Assembly (NCBI RefSeq): GCF_001697225.1
Contig: NZ_CP014671.1
Coordinates: 3,100,001 to 3,164,000 of the forward strand
Direction of reading: 5' to 3'
Length of the DNA stretch: 64,000 bases
Source: Immundisolibacter cernigliae
GTDB lineage: Bacteria; Pseudomonadota; Gammaproteobacteria; Immundisolibacterales; Immundisolibacteraceae
Position numbers and translations under genes: made by a program. Position 1 is the stretch's first letter. Every line of letters begins with the position of its first letter. Positions 46,147 to 54,524 of the stretch are shown piece by piece. The notes under the pieces were generated by a model. It made no database searches. It saw only the letters and a program-made list of their open reading frames with translations, and was not told the origin of the DNA.

Positions 46147-46773
46147 TCACCGCAGGCTGTCGATAGCCTCGTCGAGCACGCGCTGCCAGTCCGGTCCGGT
46201 CAGGCGACGGTAGCCGTCCGGATCGCGGGCCGCGGACGACAGCACCACGTCCGGCGCCGGATCGCGCAGCAGCGCCAGGCTTTGCCGCAGGGTGTCGCGC
46301 TGCGCGGCGGCGACGTAGGTGCCCCAGCCGGCGCCGTCCGGAAACAGCGTGTCGCCGGTGAACAGATACGTTGGTCCGTGCGCCGAGCGAATGCGGTAAC
46401 AGGTGCTGCCGGGCGTGTGGCCGGGCGTGGGGATCACATCCAGGTTGGCCAGGGGTGTATGCGCTGCATCGAAGGCGACGTCCACCGGCGAGATTCGGCC
46501 GGCGAAGGGTGCCTCCAGCGCATGACAGCACAGCCTGGCGCCAAAGCGCCGGCGGATGTCGGCTAGGCTGGGTGCCACTTCGTCGCGGTGACTCAGGTAC
46601 TGCCAGGCAACGCCGCCCAGGCGCTCGATGGCGTCCAGTTCCGCCGCCAGGCCGGTGTTGTAGAACAGCACGTTGCCGTCCGCGCGCAGCCACAGGTAGG
46701 CGTGGGTGGTCACGGCGGGACCGAACGGGTATTGGGCGGCGGTTTGCCACAGGTCCGGGAACAGCTGCTGCAT
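46147..46773 (-). CDS. Metallo-beta-lactamase-fold protein with degenerate metal site
   Basis: This is a 208-residue MBL-fold protein starting MQQLFPDLWQTAAQYPFGPA, with a GGAGG ribosome binding site before ATG 46773. The usual HxHxDH motif is replaced by YLSHRDEVAP, keeping one H and one D. PTPGHTPGSTCY and FTGDTLFPDG are normal, but the final metal histidine region reads SSAARDPDGYRRL without a histidine. Zinc binding may be weak or mononuclear. The function is unknown. It is divergent from the Ntn-hydrolase gene, with an 86-base gap. An upstream extension to 46830 is less likely to be coding. Confidence 0.8.
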   Translation of the reverse strand: MQQLFPDLWQTAAQYPFGPAVTTHAYLWLRADGNVLFYNTGLAAELDAIERLGGVAWQYLSHRDEVAPSLADIRRRFGARLCCHALEAPFAGRISPVDVAFDAAHTPLANLDVIPTPGHTPGSTCYRIRSAHGPTYLFTGDTLFPDGAGWGTYVAAAQRDTLRQSLALLRDPAPDVVLSSAARDPDGYRRLTGPDWQRVLDEAIDSLR

Positions 46774-46859
46774 GGTGGTTTCCTCCGGTTTGATGGGCCG
46801 CCCCGGCGTCGGGCGGGCGGCTGATAGCATTGCCGCACCTGTACTAAAGATGTGCTGCC

Positions 46860-47456
46860 ATGACCATAGCCGTTGCCGTGCGCAAGGGTGGCGAAATCGT
46901 GATCGCCGCCGACACTCAGAACAATTTCGGCCACAACCGGGCGCCGATCGCCAACCACCGCACGCAGAAAATCCTGACCGTGGGCGGCAATCATCTGGCC
47001 ACCAGCGGCTGGGGGCTGTACGCGAACATCCTGGACGATTTCCTGGCCCGCAAGCGGGCGCCCAAGCTCGACACCGAGCGCGACGTGTTCCGGTTTTTCC
47101 AGACCTTCTGGAAGGTGTTGCACGAGCACTATTCGCTGGTCAACGATCAGTGCCAGCACGAGGAGGAGCGTTCGCCGTTCGGTGACCTGGACGCCTCGTT
47201 CCTGCTGGTCAACGGCGGCGGCATCTTCTTCGTGTCCTCCGACACCAGCGTGACCGAGTTCCAGCAGTACTACGCGGTCGGCTCGGGGGCGGAGTTCGCG
47301 TTGGGCGCGCTGCACGCGCTCTATGACAGCGACCTTGATGCCGAGACGCTGGCCCGGCGCGCCTGTGCCGCGGCCATGGCCTTCAACGTCTACTGCGGCG
47401 GGGACATCGACGTGTGCCGGATCACGGACACGGCCGCCGCTGCCCGGGTGCCGTGA
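46860..47456 (+). CDS. Proteasome-fold Ntn hydrolase (HslV/20S-like)
   Basis: This is a 198-residue protein whose sequence resembles proteasome beta subunits and HslV. After removal of Met the N-terminus is TIAVAVRKGGEIVIAADTQ: T2 would be the nucleophile, D18 the equivalent of Asp17, and K37 (RTQKIL) of Lys33. TSGWGLYANILDDFL and the C-terminal AVGSGAEFALGALHALYD match the second half of the fold, including the GSG turn. It is not HslV itself, since no HslU ATPase is adjacent and the sequence is divergent; known bacterial homologs of this kind are Anbu and BPH. The stop overlaps the start of the FAD oxidase gene (GTGA). Substrate and partner are unknown. Confidence 0.8.
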   Translation: MTIAVAVRKGGEIVIAADTQNNFGHNRAPIANHRTQKILTVGGNHLATSGWGLYANILDDFLARKRAPKLDTERDVFRFFQTFWKVLHEHYSLVNDQCQHEEERSPFGDLDASFLLVNGGGIFFVSSDTSVTEFQQYYAVGSGAEFALGALHALYDSDLDAETLARRACAAAMAFNVYCGGDIDVCRITDTAAAARVP

Positions 47457-48886
47457 ACGAGGCTGATCGGGCAGGTCTTCTGGCGCGCCTGGCGGCCACG
47501 CCGGGCTGCGACTGGCGCACCGATGCCGATGCCATGGCGCCGTACCTGGCCGAGCAGCGCGGCCTGTATCGCGGCGCCGCATTGGCGGTGGCGCTGCCGC
47601 AGGACACCGCGGCCGTGTCGGCGCTGGTGCGGGCCTGCGCGCGGCTCGATCTGGCGCTGGTGCCGCAGGGCGGCAACACCGGCCTGTGCGGGGGCGCTGT
47701 GGCGCAGGACGCGGCGCGGCAGGTGGTCGTCAGCCTGGAGCGGCTGGACCGGATCAGGGCTATCGATCCGGCCAATTTCACCCTCACGGCCGAGGCCGGC
47801 TGCATCGTGCAGCGCGTGCGGGAAGCGGCGGCGGACGAAAATCGCCTGTTTCCGCTCAGCTTCGGCGCCGACGGCAGCGCGCGCCTGGGCGGGGCGCTGA
47901 GCACCAACGCCGGCGGCACCAACGTGCTGCGCTACGGCAACGCGCGCGAACTGACGCTGGGCCTGGAAGTGGTGCTGGCCGACGGGCAGGTGTGGGATGG
48001 CCTGACGGCGCTGCGCAAGGACAACACCGGCTACGACCTGAAGCAGTTGTTCATCGGCGCCGAGGGCACGCTGGGCATCATCACCGCGGCGGTGGTCAAG
48101 CTGTTTCCGCTGCCGCGCGAGACGGCCACCGCCTGGCTGGCCTGCCCGTCGGTCGAGGCCTGCGTGGCGGTTTTCGGCCGGCTGCGGGACGCCAGCGGCG
48201 ACGCCGTGACCGGTTGCGAACTGCTATCGCGCACGGCGCTCGATTTCGTGCTGCGCCATATGCCAGGCGCGCGCGATCCGCTGGATGCCCCGGCGCGCTG
48301 GTATCTGTTGGTGGAACTGACCAGTTCCAGCGCGTCCGCCGGTCTGGCGACGGCGCTCGAAGCCGTGCTCGAACAATGCCTGAACAACGGCCAGATCAGC
48401 GATGCCGCCGTTGCCGCCAGCGCGCGCCAGGCGGCGGAGTTCTGGCGCCTGCGCGAGGGCGTGGCCGAGGTGCAGCGCCACGAAGGCGCCAGCATCAAGA
48501 ACGACGTGGCGGTGCCGGTGTCGGCGGTGCCGGCCTTCGTTGCGGAGGCCAGCGCGGCGGTGCAGGTCGCCTGTCCGGGGCTGCGCGTGTGCGCCTTCGG
48601 CCACATCGGCGACGGCAACCTGCATTTCAACCTGTCGCAGCCGGTAGGCATGCCGGTGGAACAGTTCCTTGCGCAGTGGGACACCCTGACCGGCCTGGTC
48701 AATGCCGTGGTCGCCCGGCATCGCGGCTCGATTTCCGCCGAACACGGCATCGGACTGCTCAAGCGCGATGCCCTGGCGCAGCATGAACCGGCGGTGGCCA
48801 TCGACCTGATGCGTCGCGTCAAGGCAGCTCTGGACCCACAGGGCCGTCTGAATCCGGGCAAGCTGCTGCCGCCGACGCAGGAGTGA
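47453..48886 (+). CDS. GlcD/D-lactate-type FAD-linked oxidase
   Basis: This is a 477-residue flavoprotein with a PCMH-type FAD-binding domain (about 30-220, VPQGGNTGLCGGAVAQD, NAGGTNVLRYGNARELTLGLEV in pieces, FIGAEGTLGIIT) and a C-terminal FAD-linked oxidase domain ending in the metal-binding AFGHIGDGNLHFN and SAEHGIGLLKRD blocks. This family oxidises D-2-hydroxy acids such as glycolate, D-lactate or D-2-hydroxyglutarate and passes electrons to a quinone or cytochrome. The start is GTG 47453, overlapping the Ntn-hydrolase stop. Two small cytochromes c follow, so a cytochrome acceptor is plausible. Confidence 0.9.
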   Translation: MNEADRAGLLARLAATPGCDWRTDADAMAPYLAEQRGLYRGAALAVALPQDTAAVSALVRACARLDLALVPQGGNTGLCGGAVAQDAARQVVVSLERLDRIRAIDPANFTLTAEAGCIVQRVREAAADENRLFPLSFGADGSARLGGALSTNAGGTNVLRYGNARELTLGLEVVLADGQVWDGLTALRKDNTGYDLKQLFIGAEGTLGIITAAVVKLFPLPRETATAWLACPSVEACVAVFGRLRDASGDAVTGCELLSRTALDFVLRHMPGARDPLDAPARWYLLVELTSSSASAGLATALEAVLEQCLNNGQISDAAVAASARQAAEFWRLREGVAEVQRHEGASIKNDVAVPVSAVPAFVAEASAAVQVACPGLRVCAFGHIGDGNLHFNLSQPVGMPVEQFLAQWDTLTGLVNAVVARHRGSISAEHGIGLLKRDALAQHEPAVAIDLMRRVKAALDPQGRLNPGKLLPPTQE

Positions 48887-49030
48887 CGGCGCCGGCGCCC
48901 GCTGGCCTGCGCGCGGCTGACCGGCGGCCGCTTGATCAAGATCACGGTCCATTCCGGTGCGGCCACGTTAGGCTGTGGCCCGTTCACCAGAACACCGTCC
49001 CTTGGACGCACAACAAGAGGAGTTCCGCCG

Positions 49031-49471
49031 ATGCAACCCAGATCCGGATTTTCGGGCCGGTCCCGCGCCGCCGCCGTGGCTGGCGCCGGCCTGATCGCCA
49101 TGCTGTACGCCGCCAGTGCGCCGGTCCTTGCGGCGACCGAGGGCGCCCAGCAGCAGGCCAGACGCGACTATCAGAAATACTGCGCATCCTGTCACGGACC
49201 CGAGGGGCGGGGCGATGGCCCGGTGGCGCAGGCGATGAAGGCCATGCCTGCCGATCTGACCCTGCTGAGCATGAACAACGACGGCAAGTATCCCGCCGAC
49301 AAGGTGCGCGAGATCATCGACGGCCGCGCCGATGTGAAGGCGCACGGGCCGCGCGCCATGCCGGTGTGGGGCAAGGAGTTTTATGTGTCGGCCGAAGGCG
49401 TCGGCCAGCGCCAGGCCCATGACCGTATCGAAGGGCTGACCGATTACCTGCAGCGCATGCAGAAGCAGTAA
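49031..49471 (+). CDS. Class I cytochrome c (small, periplasmic)
   Basis: This is a 146-residue protein with a signal peptide (about 1-35, RAAAVAGAGLIAMLYAASAP), one heme-binding CASCH (in YQKYCASCHGPEGRGDG), and a likely axial methionine in RAMPVWGKEF. AGAGGAG precedes ATG 49031 closely. It is similar to the second cytochrome at 49543, so the pair arose by duplication. Both lie downstream of the FAD oxidase gene and could accept its electrons. Confidence 0.9.
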   Translation: MQPRSGFSGRSRAAAVAGAGLIAMLYAASAPVLAATEGAQQQARRDYQKYCASCHGPEGRGDGPVAQAMKAMPADLTLLSMNNDGKYPADKVREIIDGRADVKAHGPRAMPVWGKEFYVSAEGVGQRQAHDRIEGLTDYLQRMQKQ

Positions 49472-49542
49472 TCGGCGTCGCAGCGCCGGCTTGGCGCGGC
49501 AGCCGATGGAATGGCGTTTTTCAACCCATGGGAGGGAGTGTC

Positions 49543-49965
49543 GTGTCCGACATCAAGACAAACCGCAAGCGCGTCCGTTTTGTGCTCTCGGCTGCGTTGC
49601 CGCTGGTGCTGGCCAGTGGTGCCACGCTGGCTGCCAGCGAAGTAAGTGAAATGCAGCGGGAGGATTTTTTTGCCTACTGCGCATCCTGTCATGGGCCTTC
49701 GGGGCACGGTGACGGGCCGGTAGCAATCGAGCTCAAAAAGCGGCCGACCGATCTGACGCAGTTGGCCAAGAACAACAACGGCAATTTTCCGTATGCCCGC
49801 GTGCGCGCCATCATCGACGGTCGCGGTCAGGCGCTCGGCATCCACGGTCCGGCGGAGATGCCCGTGTGGGGCGAACGCTTTGGCCGGGAAAGCGAGACCG
49901 ACATGCAGGTACGGGGAAAAATTCTCAGCATCGTCGATTACCTGGTCAGCATCCAGGAAAAATAG
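49543..49965 (+). CDS. Class I cytochrome c, paralog of the preceding gene
   Basis: This is a 140-residue protein with an N-terminal signal (RVRFVLSAALPLVLASGATL, about 9-28), heme motif CASCHGPSGHGDG, and axial methionine in AEMPVWGERF. The GTG start at 49543 is supported by GGGAGGG just upstream (49530-49536). The spacing of heme motif, DLT(Q/L)L and MPVWG is the same as in the first cytochrome. No terminator is evident in the 118 bases to the acetate kinase stop. Confidence 0.9.
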   Translation: MSDIKTNRKRVRFVLSAALPLVLASGATLAASEVSEMQREDFFAYCASCHGPSGHGDGPVAIELKKRPTDLTQLAKNNNGNFPYARVRAIIDGRGQALGIHGPAEMPVWGERFGRESETDMQVRGKILSIVDYLVSIQEK

Positions 49966-50039
49966 GGCACCAGGCCGCCGCGTGCGGGCGGCCATTCAGG
50001 AAACACCGAAGGTTCAGCCTTTGTGAGCCATCGGAAAAA

Positions 50040-50068
50040 TTGTAGGAGCCCGGCTGTGCCGGGCGATC
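50040..50068. repeat. Solitary half REP element
   Basis: TTGTAGGAGCCCGGC followed by tgtGCCGGGCGATC repeats the left half of the elements at 42378 and 42481 with a small difference in the loop. It forms the GCCCGGC/GCCGGGC hairpin (50048-50064). It lies between convergent cytochrome and acetate kinase genes. Confidence 0.8.
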
Positions 50069-50083
50069 ACCCGCTGGCGATGC

Positions 50084-51151
50084 TCAACCCGCGTCGGTCA
50101 GGAAGCCCTGGCCGATGCGGGCCAGTTCCGTCGCCTCGTCCACTGAAAACACCCATACGGCGCAGGCTGAGCCGGCGGCGCTGATACGCCTGGCCGGGCC
50201 GTTCGCCGCCGCGTTGGCAGTGGCGTCGAGGCGAATGCCCAGCCACTCCATGCCCGCCAGGATGCCGGCGCGCACTTCGGGCGCGTGCTCGCCCACGCCG
50301 CCGCCGAACACGACGCCGTCGAGGCCGCCCAGCACCGCGGCGTAGGCGCCGATGTACTTGCGCACGCGGTGGCAGTAGACGTCGATTGCGTGCGCCGCGG
50401 CGGGGGAGGGGTCGGCCAGCAGGCTGCGCATGTCGGCACTGCCGGCCAGGCCGAGCAGGCCGCTTTGCTCGGAGAGCATCCGCTCCAGCTGCGCCGCGTC
50501 CATGCTGCCGGTGCGCAGCAGGTGCAGCAGCAGGCCCGGATCCACGTCGCCGCTGCGGGTGGCCATGACCAGGCCTTCCAGCGGCGTGAAACCCATCGAG
50601 GTGTCCAGCGGCCGGCCGTCGGCGATGGCGGCCGCCGAGCAGCCGGCGCCCAGTTGCAGGGTCACGATGCGCCCGCCGCGGCCGCTGTGTTCCTGCCAGG
50701 CACGCCACAGCGCCTGGTGGGCGAGGCCATGAAAGCCGTAGCGGCGGATGGCGTGCCTTTCGATCAGCTCACGCGGCAAGGCATAGTCGCGCGCCGCCGG
50801 GGGAAGGTCGGCGAAAAAGGCCGTGTCGAACGCGGCCACCTGCGAGACGGCGTCGCCAAAGCGCTGCCGGCAGGCGCGGATCATGGCCAGCGCGGGCGGA
50901 TTGTGCAGCGGTGCCAGCGGCGCGCAGGCATCGATCTGCGCCTCGACCGCGGCATCGATGCGCACCGGTTGCGCCAGCGGACCGCCGTGCACCACCCGAT
51001 GCACGATCAGTTCCGGAATCGGCACCTCGCCAAGCGCCGCGGCGCCGAGCGAGGGGCGCAGCGCCGCGATGTGCCGAGGCGGGCTCGTGCGGCCGTCGAA
51101 GCGGTCCAGCTTGACCGACGAACTGCCCACGTTGACGGTAAGGATTTCCAA
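50084..51151 (-). CDS. Acetate kinase family protein (short, atypical)
   Basis: This is a 355-residue acetate/propionate kinase, shorter than the usual 395-405. Family blocks are present: NVGSSSVKL (7-15; usual NAGSSSLK), HRVVHGG, AFDTAFF, YGFHGLAHQ, and FGGGVGEHAPEVRAG. The adenosine-site loop reads LGAGCSAAAI instead of LGNGxSxxAI. These changes suggest a divergent subfamily, of the kind sometimes found with phosphoketolases. No phosphotransacetylase or phosphoketolase gene is adjacent. The start is ATG 51151. Kinase activity is probable; substrate uncertain. Confidence 0.85.
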   Translation of the reverse strand: MEILTVNVGSSSVKLDRFDGRTSPPRHIAALRPSLGAAALGEVPIPELIVHRVVHGGPLAQPVRIDAAVEAQIDACAPLAPLHNPPALAMIRACRQRFGDAVSQVAAFDTAFFADLPPAARDYALPRELIERHAIRRYGFHGLAHQALWRAWQEHSGRGGRIVTLQLGAGCSAAAIADGRPLDTSMGFTPLEGLVMATRSGDVDPGLLLHLLRTGSMDAAQLERMLSEQSGLLGLAGSADMRSLLADPSPAAAHAIDVYCHRVRKYIGAYAAVLGGLDGVVFGGGVGEHAPEVRAGILAGMEWLGIRLDATANAAANGPARRISAAGSACAVWVFSVDEATELARIGQGFLTDAG

Positions 51152-51395
51152 GCGCTGTCACCCTGATGCGCCAGTGGCACGTTATCGTCCGGTCTGCCCA
51201 AGGCTACCGCAAGCTGCTGGGAGGACTGACGACTGCGCGACCGGGACACCGCCTTGCCCGCACCGGCCTGCAGACGAGGCCGACAGGTCCGCATAATCCA
51301 CGCTGCCGGCCGGCATTCGGTCCGCGTCCCGACGCCGCGGCTGCGCCGTATCGGACCGCTTCCATCGCTCCTCTCAGCACCTTCGCGCGCCCCGC

Positions 51396-54300
51396 ATGCT
51401 CCACATCCATCACGGCAATCGCCTGGAGCGCCTCGCCGACACCCTGTGCGAGGTGATCGCCACGCCGCTTGGCGCGCCGCTGGCGCCGGAGACCATCCTG
51501 GTCCCCAACCCGGGCATGGCGCGCTGGTTGTCGCTGGCGGTGGCGCAGCGTCTGGGCGTGGCGGCGAATCTGGATTGCGTGTTCCCGGCGGCCTTCGTGT
51601 GGCGGGTGCTGCGCGCGCAGGATGCGGACTTGCCACTCATGCCGCCGGCCGAGCAGGGGCCGTTGCTGTTCGGGCTGCTGGCGGCGTTCGCCGGTGCCGA
51701 CCGAGCGGCCGAAGTCGAGCGCTATCTGGCCGCTGACGATGGCCTCAAGGCCTGGCAGCTGGCCCGCCGGCTGGCGGACTGCTACCAGCGCTACCAGGTG
51801 TTCCGGCCGGACTGGCTGGCGGCCTGGGAGGCGGGCGCGGACGCCGGCTGGGACGCCCGCTTGTGGCGGCAGGTGGCGGCCGGGCGGCCGCATCAGGGCC
51901 GGCTGCTGATCGATCTGGCGCAGCGCGTGCGCGGCGGACGGCTCGCTGTTGAGGGCCTGCCGGCACGCCTGTCGGTGTTCGGCCTGTCGGCGCTGGCGCC
52001 GGCCTATCTGCAGCTGTTGCAGGCGCTGGCCGGGCACATGCACGTGCATGTGCATTTCCTGGATCCGTGCGCCGCCTACTGGCACGAGCTGCAGGCGCCG
52101 CGCGTGGCGGCGCGGCGACGCCGCAAGTGGGCGCAGCAGGCGGCCGCGGCGCCGGAGTTGATGGATGAAGGGGCAGACGGTCATCCGCTGCTGGCCGCCT
52201 GGGGGCAGGCGGGACGCGCGTTTGCCGGCCAGTTGCTCGACTGTCAGGCGGATGAAACCGAAGACTACGAGGACCCCGGCACCGGCAGCCTGCTGCAGCG
52301 CATCCAGCGCGACATCCTGTTTCTGGAGACGCCGCAGGCGACGCCGCTGGCAGCGGACGATCGCTCGCTCGAAATCCACGTCTGCCACAGCCCGCTGCGC
52401 GAGGTGCAGGTCCTGCACGACCGTCTGCTCGGACTGTTCGAGGCGCAGCCGGACCTCGCGCCGCGCGACTGCGTGGTGATGGCGCCCGACATCGAGGCCT
52501 ACGCGCCGCACATCGCGGCCGTGTTCGGCGCCGCGCCGGCCGGTCGGCGCATTCCGTTTGCGATTGCCGATCGCGCGCCGCGGGCGCAGCAACCGCTGGC
52601 GGCGGCGTTTCTGGAACTGCTCGACCTGCCGCAAAGCCGCCTGCCGGCCTCGCAGGTGCTGTCGCTGCTGGAGCTGCCGGCGCTGCGCGCCGCCCTTGGC
52701 ATCGACGAGCCCAGCCTGCCGCGCCTGCGCGCCCTGGTGCAGGACAGCGGCGTGCGCTTTGCCTACGACGCCGCGGCGCGGGCCGGCCTGGATCTGCCGC
52801 CCAGCGACGAGCACACCTGGCGCGCCGGTCTGGACCGCCTGCTGCTGGGCCATGCCACGGACGCCGCTGAGTTGGGTGAGGTGCTGCCGCTGCCGGTCGC
52901 CGGCAGCGAACTGGCGCAGGCGGTGGGCGCGCTGGCCGAGCTGCTGCGCCGCCTGCGCGAGTTGCAGGCTGACCTCATCGGCCCGCACCCGGCAGCCGAA
53001 TGGACACGGCGCCTGCTGATGGCGCTCACGCTGTTCGAGGCCGTCGACGAGGACGAGGCCGACACGCTGGCCCTGCTGCGCGATGCGCTGCTGCGCCTGG
53101 CGCAGGAGGCGCGCGCCGGCGGCTGCGCGGTGCCGCTGGCGCGGGCGACGATCAAGGCGCAGCTCGGCAGCCTGCTGGACGAGGCCGGCCCGGCGCGCGC
53201 CTTCATCACCGGCGCGCTCACCTGCTGCGCGCTGTCGCCGATGCGGGCGATACCGTTTCGCGTGGTGTGCGTGCTGGGCCTGGGTGACCGGGAGTTTCCG
53301 CGCCGCCGTCGGCCGGCCGAGTTCGACCGGCTGGCCGACGATCACCGGCCCGGCGACCGGGTGGCGCGCGACGAGGATCGTTACCTGATGCTCGATGCGC
53401 TGCTGGCGGCGCGCGATTGCCTGCACCTGAGCTACGTCGGCCGGCGCCAGAACGACAACGCGCCGCTGCCGCCCTCGGCGCTGCTGAGCGAACTGCTGGA
53501 CGTGGCCGGACGCATGACCGGCGATGCGAAGGCACTGCAGGTCGAGCACCCGCTGCAGCCGTTCAGCGACCGCTACGGCCACGACCCGCGACTGCTCACC
53601 TACGCCGCCGAATGGTTCCAGCCGGCATCGCCCGCGCCGCCGTTCGCCGCCGCGCCGCTGTCGCCCGCGCCGGCGCAGGAGGACTGGACGCTGGAGGACC
53701 TGACCGGCTTCGTGCGATCGCCGGCGCGCTGGTTCCTGCGCGAACGGCTGGGCATCCGTCTGTACCGGGCGGACGACGCGCTGGCCGACGCGGAGCCGTT
53801 TTACCTGGAGGGACTCGCCAACTACGCCGTCGGCCAGCGGCTGGTGGCGGCGCATCTGAGCGGGGACGAAGCGGACCTGGCCTATCGGCGGCTGCGCAGC
53901 GAAGGCGTGCTGCCGGCGGCAGCGGCCGGCCGGCGGCTGTTCGACACGGCGTGGCGGGACACGGCGGCCTTCGCCGCGCGCCTGGCGCCCTTTCTGGCCA
54001 CGCCGCGGGCGGATCTGCTGCTGAATGTGGATCTTGGAGGCGCCCATCTGGGCGGCCGCGTGAGCGGACTGACCGGCGAAGGCCTGGTCGAGTATCGCTA
54101 TGCGAAACGGCGCGCACGCGGTCTGCTCGAACTGTGGGTGCGCCATCTGGCGATCAATGCGGCGGGCGCGCCGACGCCGACCCGCTACGTGCTGCGCGAT
54201 GAAACCGTGCGCCTGCTGCCGCCGGCCGATGCGCCGGTCTTGTTGGCCGACATCCTGGCCCTGGCGCGGCAGGGTCGCGCCGAGGCCTTGCCGCTGCTGC

Positions 54301-54524
54301 CGGAATGCGCCCTGGCCTATGCCAGCGCGAAAGATCACGACAGTGGCCTGGCCGCCGCGCGCAAGGCCTGGGAGGGGAATTCCTACCTCGATTTGCCCGG
54401 CGAGGGCGACGACCCGGACGTGCAGGTCGCCTTTCGCGGCCGCGACCCACTCGCCGAGCCGGCCTTCACCGAGCTGGCGCAGCGCCTGTGCGGGCCGCTG
54501 CTGGCGGCCCTGGAAGACGCATGA
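51396..54524 (+). CDS. recC: RecBCD exonuclease V subunit RecC (gamma)
   Basis: RecC is the Chi-recognition subunit of the RecBCD helicase-nuclease that processes double-strand breaks. The 1042-residue protein begins MLHIHHGNRLERLADTLCEV and has the family blocks PNPGMARWLSLAVAQRLGVAANLDC (split: PNPGMARWLSLA, GVAANLDCVFPAAFVWRVL), IHVCHSPLREVQVLHDRLL and VLGLGDREFPRR near residue 630. The stop overlaps the recB start (ATGA). The 244 bases before the ATG show no gene. Confidence 0.94.
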   Translation: MLHIHHGNRLERLADTLCEVIATPLGAPLAPETILVPNPGMARWLSLAVAQRLGVAANLDCVFPAAFVWRVLRAQDADLPLMPPAEQGPLLFGLLAAFAGADRAAEVERYLAADDGLKAWQLARRLADCYQRYQVFRPDWLAAWEAGADAGWDARLWRQVAAGRPHQGRLLIDLAQRVRGGRLAVEGLPARLSVFGLSALAPAYLQLLQALAGHMHVHVHFLDPCAAYWHELQAPRVAARRRRKWAQQAAAAPELMDEGADGHPLLAAWGQAGRAFAGQLLDCQADETEDYEDPGTGSLLQRIQRDILFLETPQATPLAADDRSLEIHVCHSPLREVQVLHDRLLGLFEAQPDLAPRDCVVMAPDIEAYAPHIAAVFGAAPAGRRIPFAIADRAPRAQQPLAAAFLELLDLPQSRLPASQVLSLLELPALRAALGIDEPSLPRLRALVQDSGVRFAYDAAARAGLDLPPSDEHTWRAGLDRLLLGHATDAAELGEVLPLPVAGSELAQAVGALAELLRRLRELQADLIGPHPAAEWTRRLLMALTLFEAVDEDEADTLALLRDALLRLAQEARAGGCAVPLARATIKAQLGSLLDEAGPARAFITGALTCCALSPMRAIPFRVVCVLGLGDREFPRRRRPAEFDRLADDHRPGDRVARDEDRYLMLDALLAARDCLHLSYVGRRQNDNAPLPPSALLSELLDVAGRMTGDAKALQVEHPLQPFSDRYGHDPRLLTYAAEWFQPASPAPPFAAAPLSPAPAQEDWTLEDLTGFVRSPARWFLRERLGIRLYRADDALADAEPFYLEGLANYAVGQRLVAAHLSGDEADLAYRRLRSEGVLPAAAAGRRLFDTAWRDTAAFAARLAPFLATPRADLLLNVDLGGAHLGGRVSGLTGEGLVEYRYAKRRARGLLELWVRHLAINAAGAPTPTRYVLRDETVRLLPPADAPVLLADILALARQGRAEALPLLPECALAYASAKDHDSGLAAARKAWEGNSYLDLPGEGDDPDVQVAFRGRDPLAEPAFTELAQRLCGPLLAALEDA

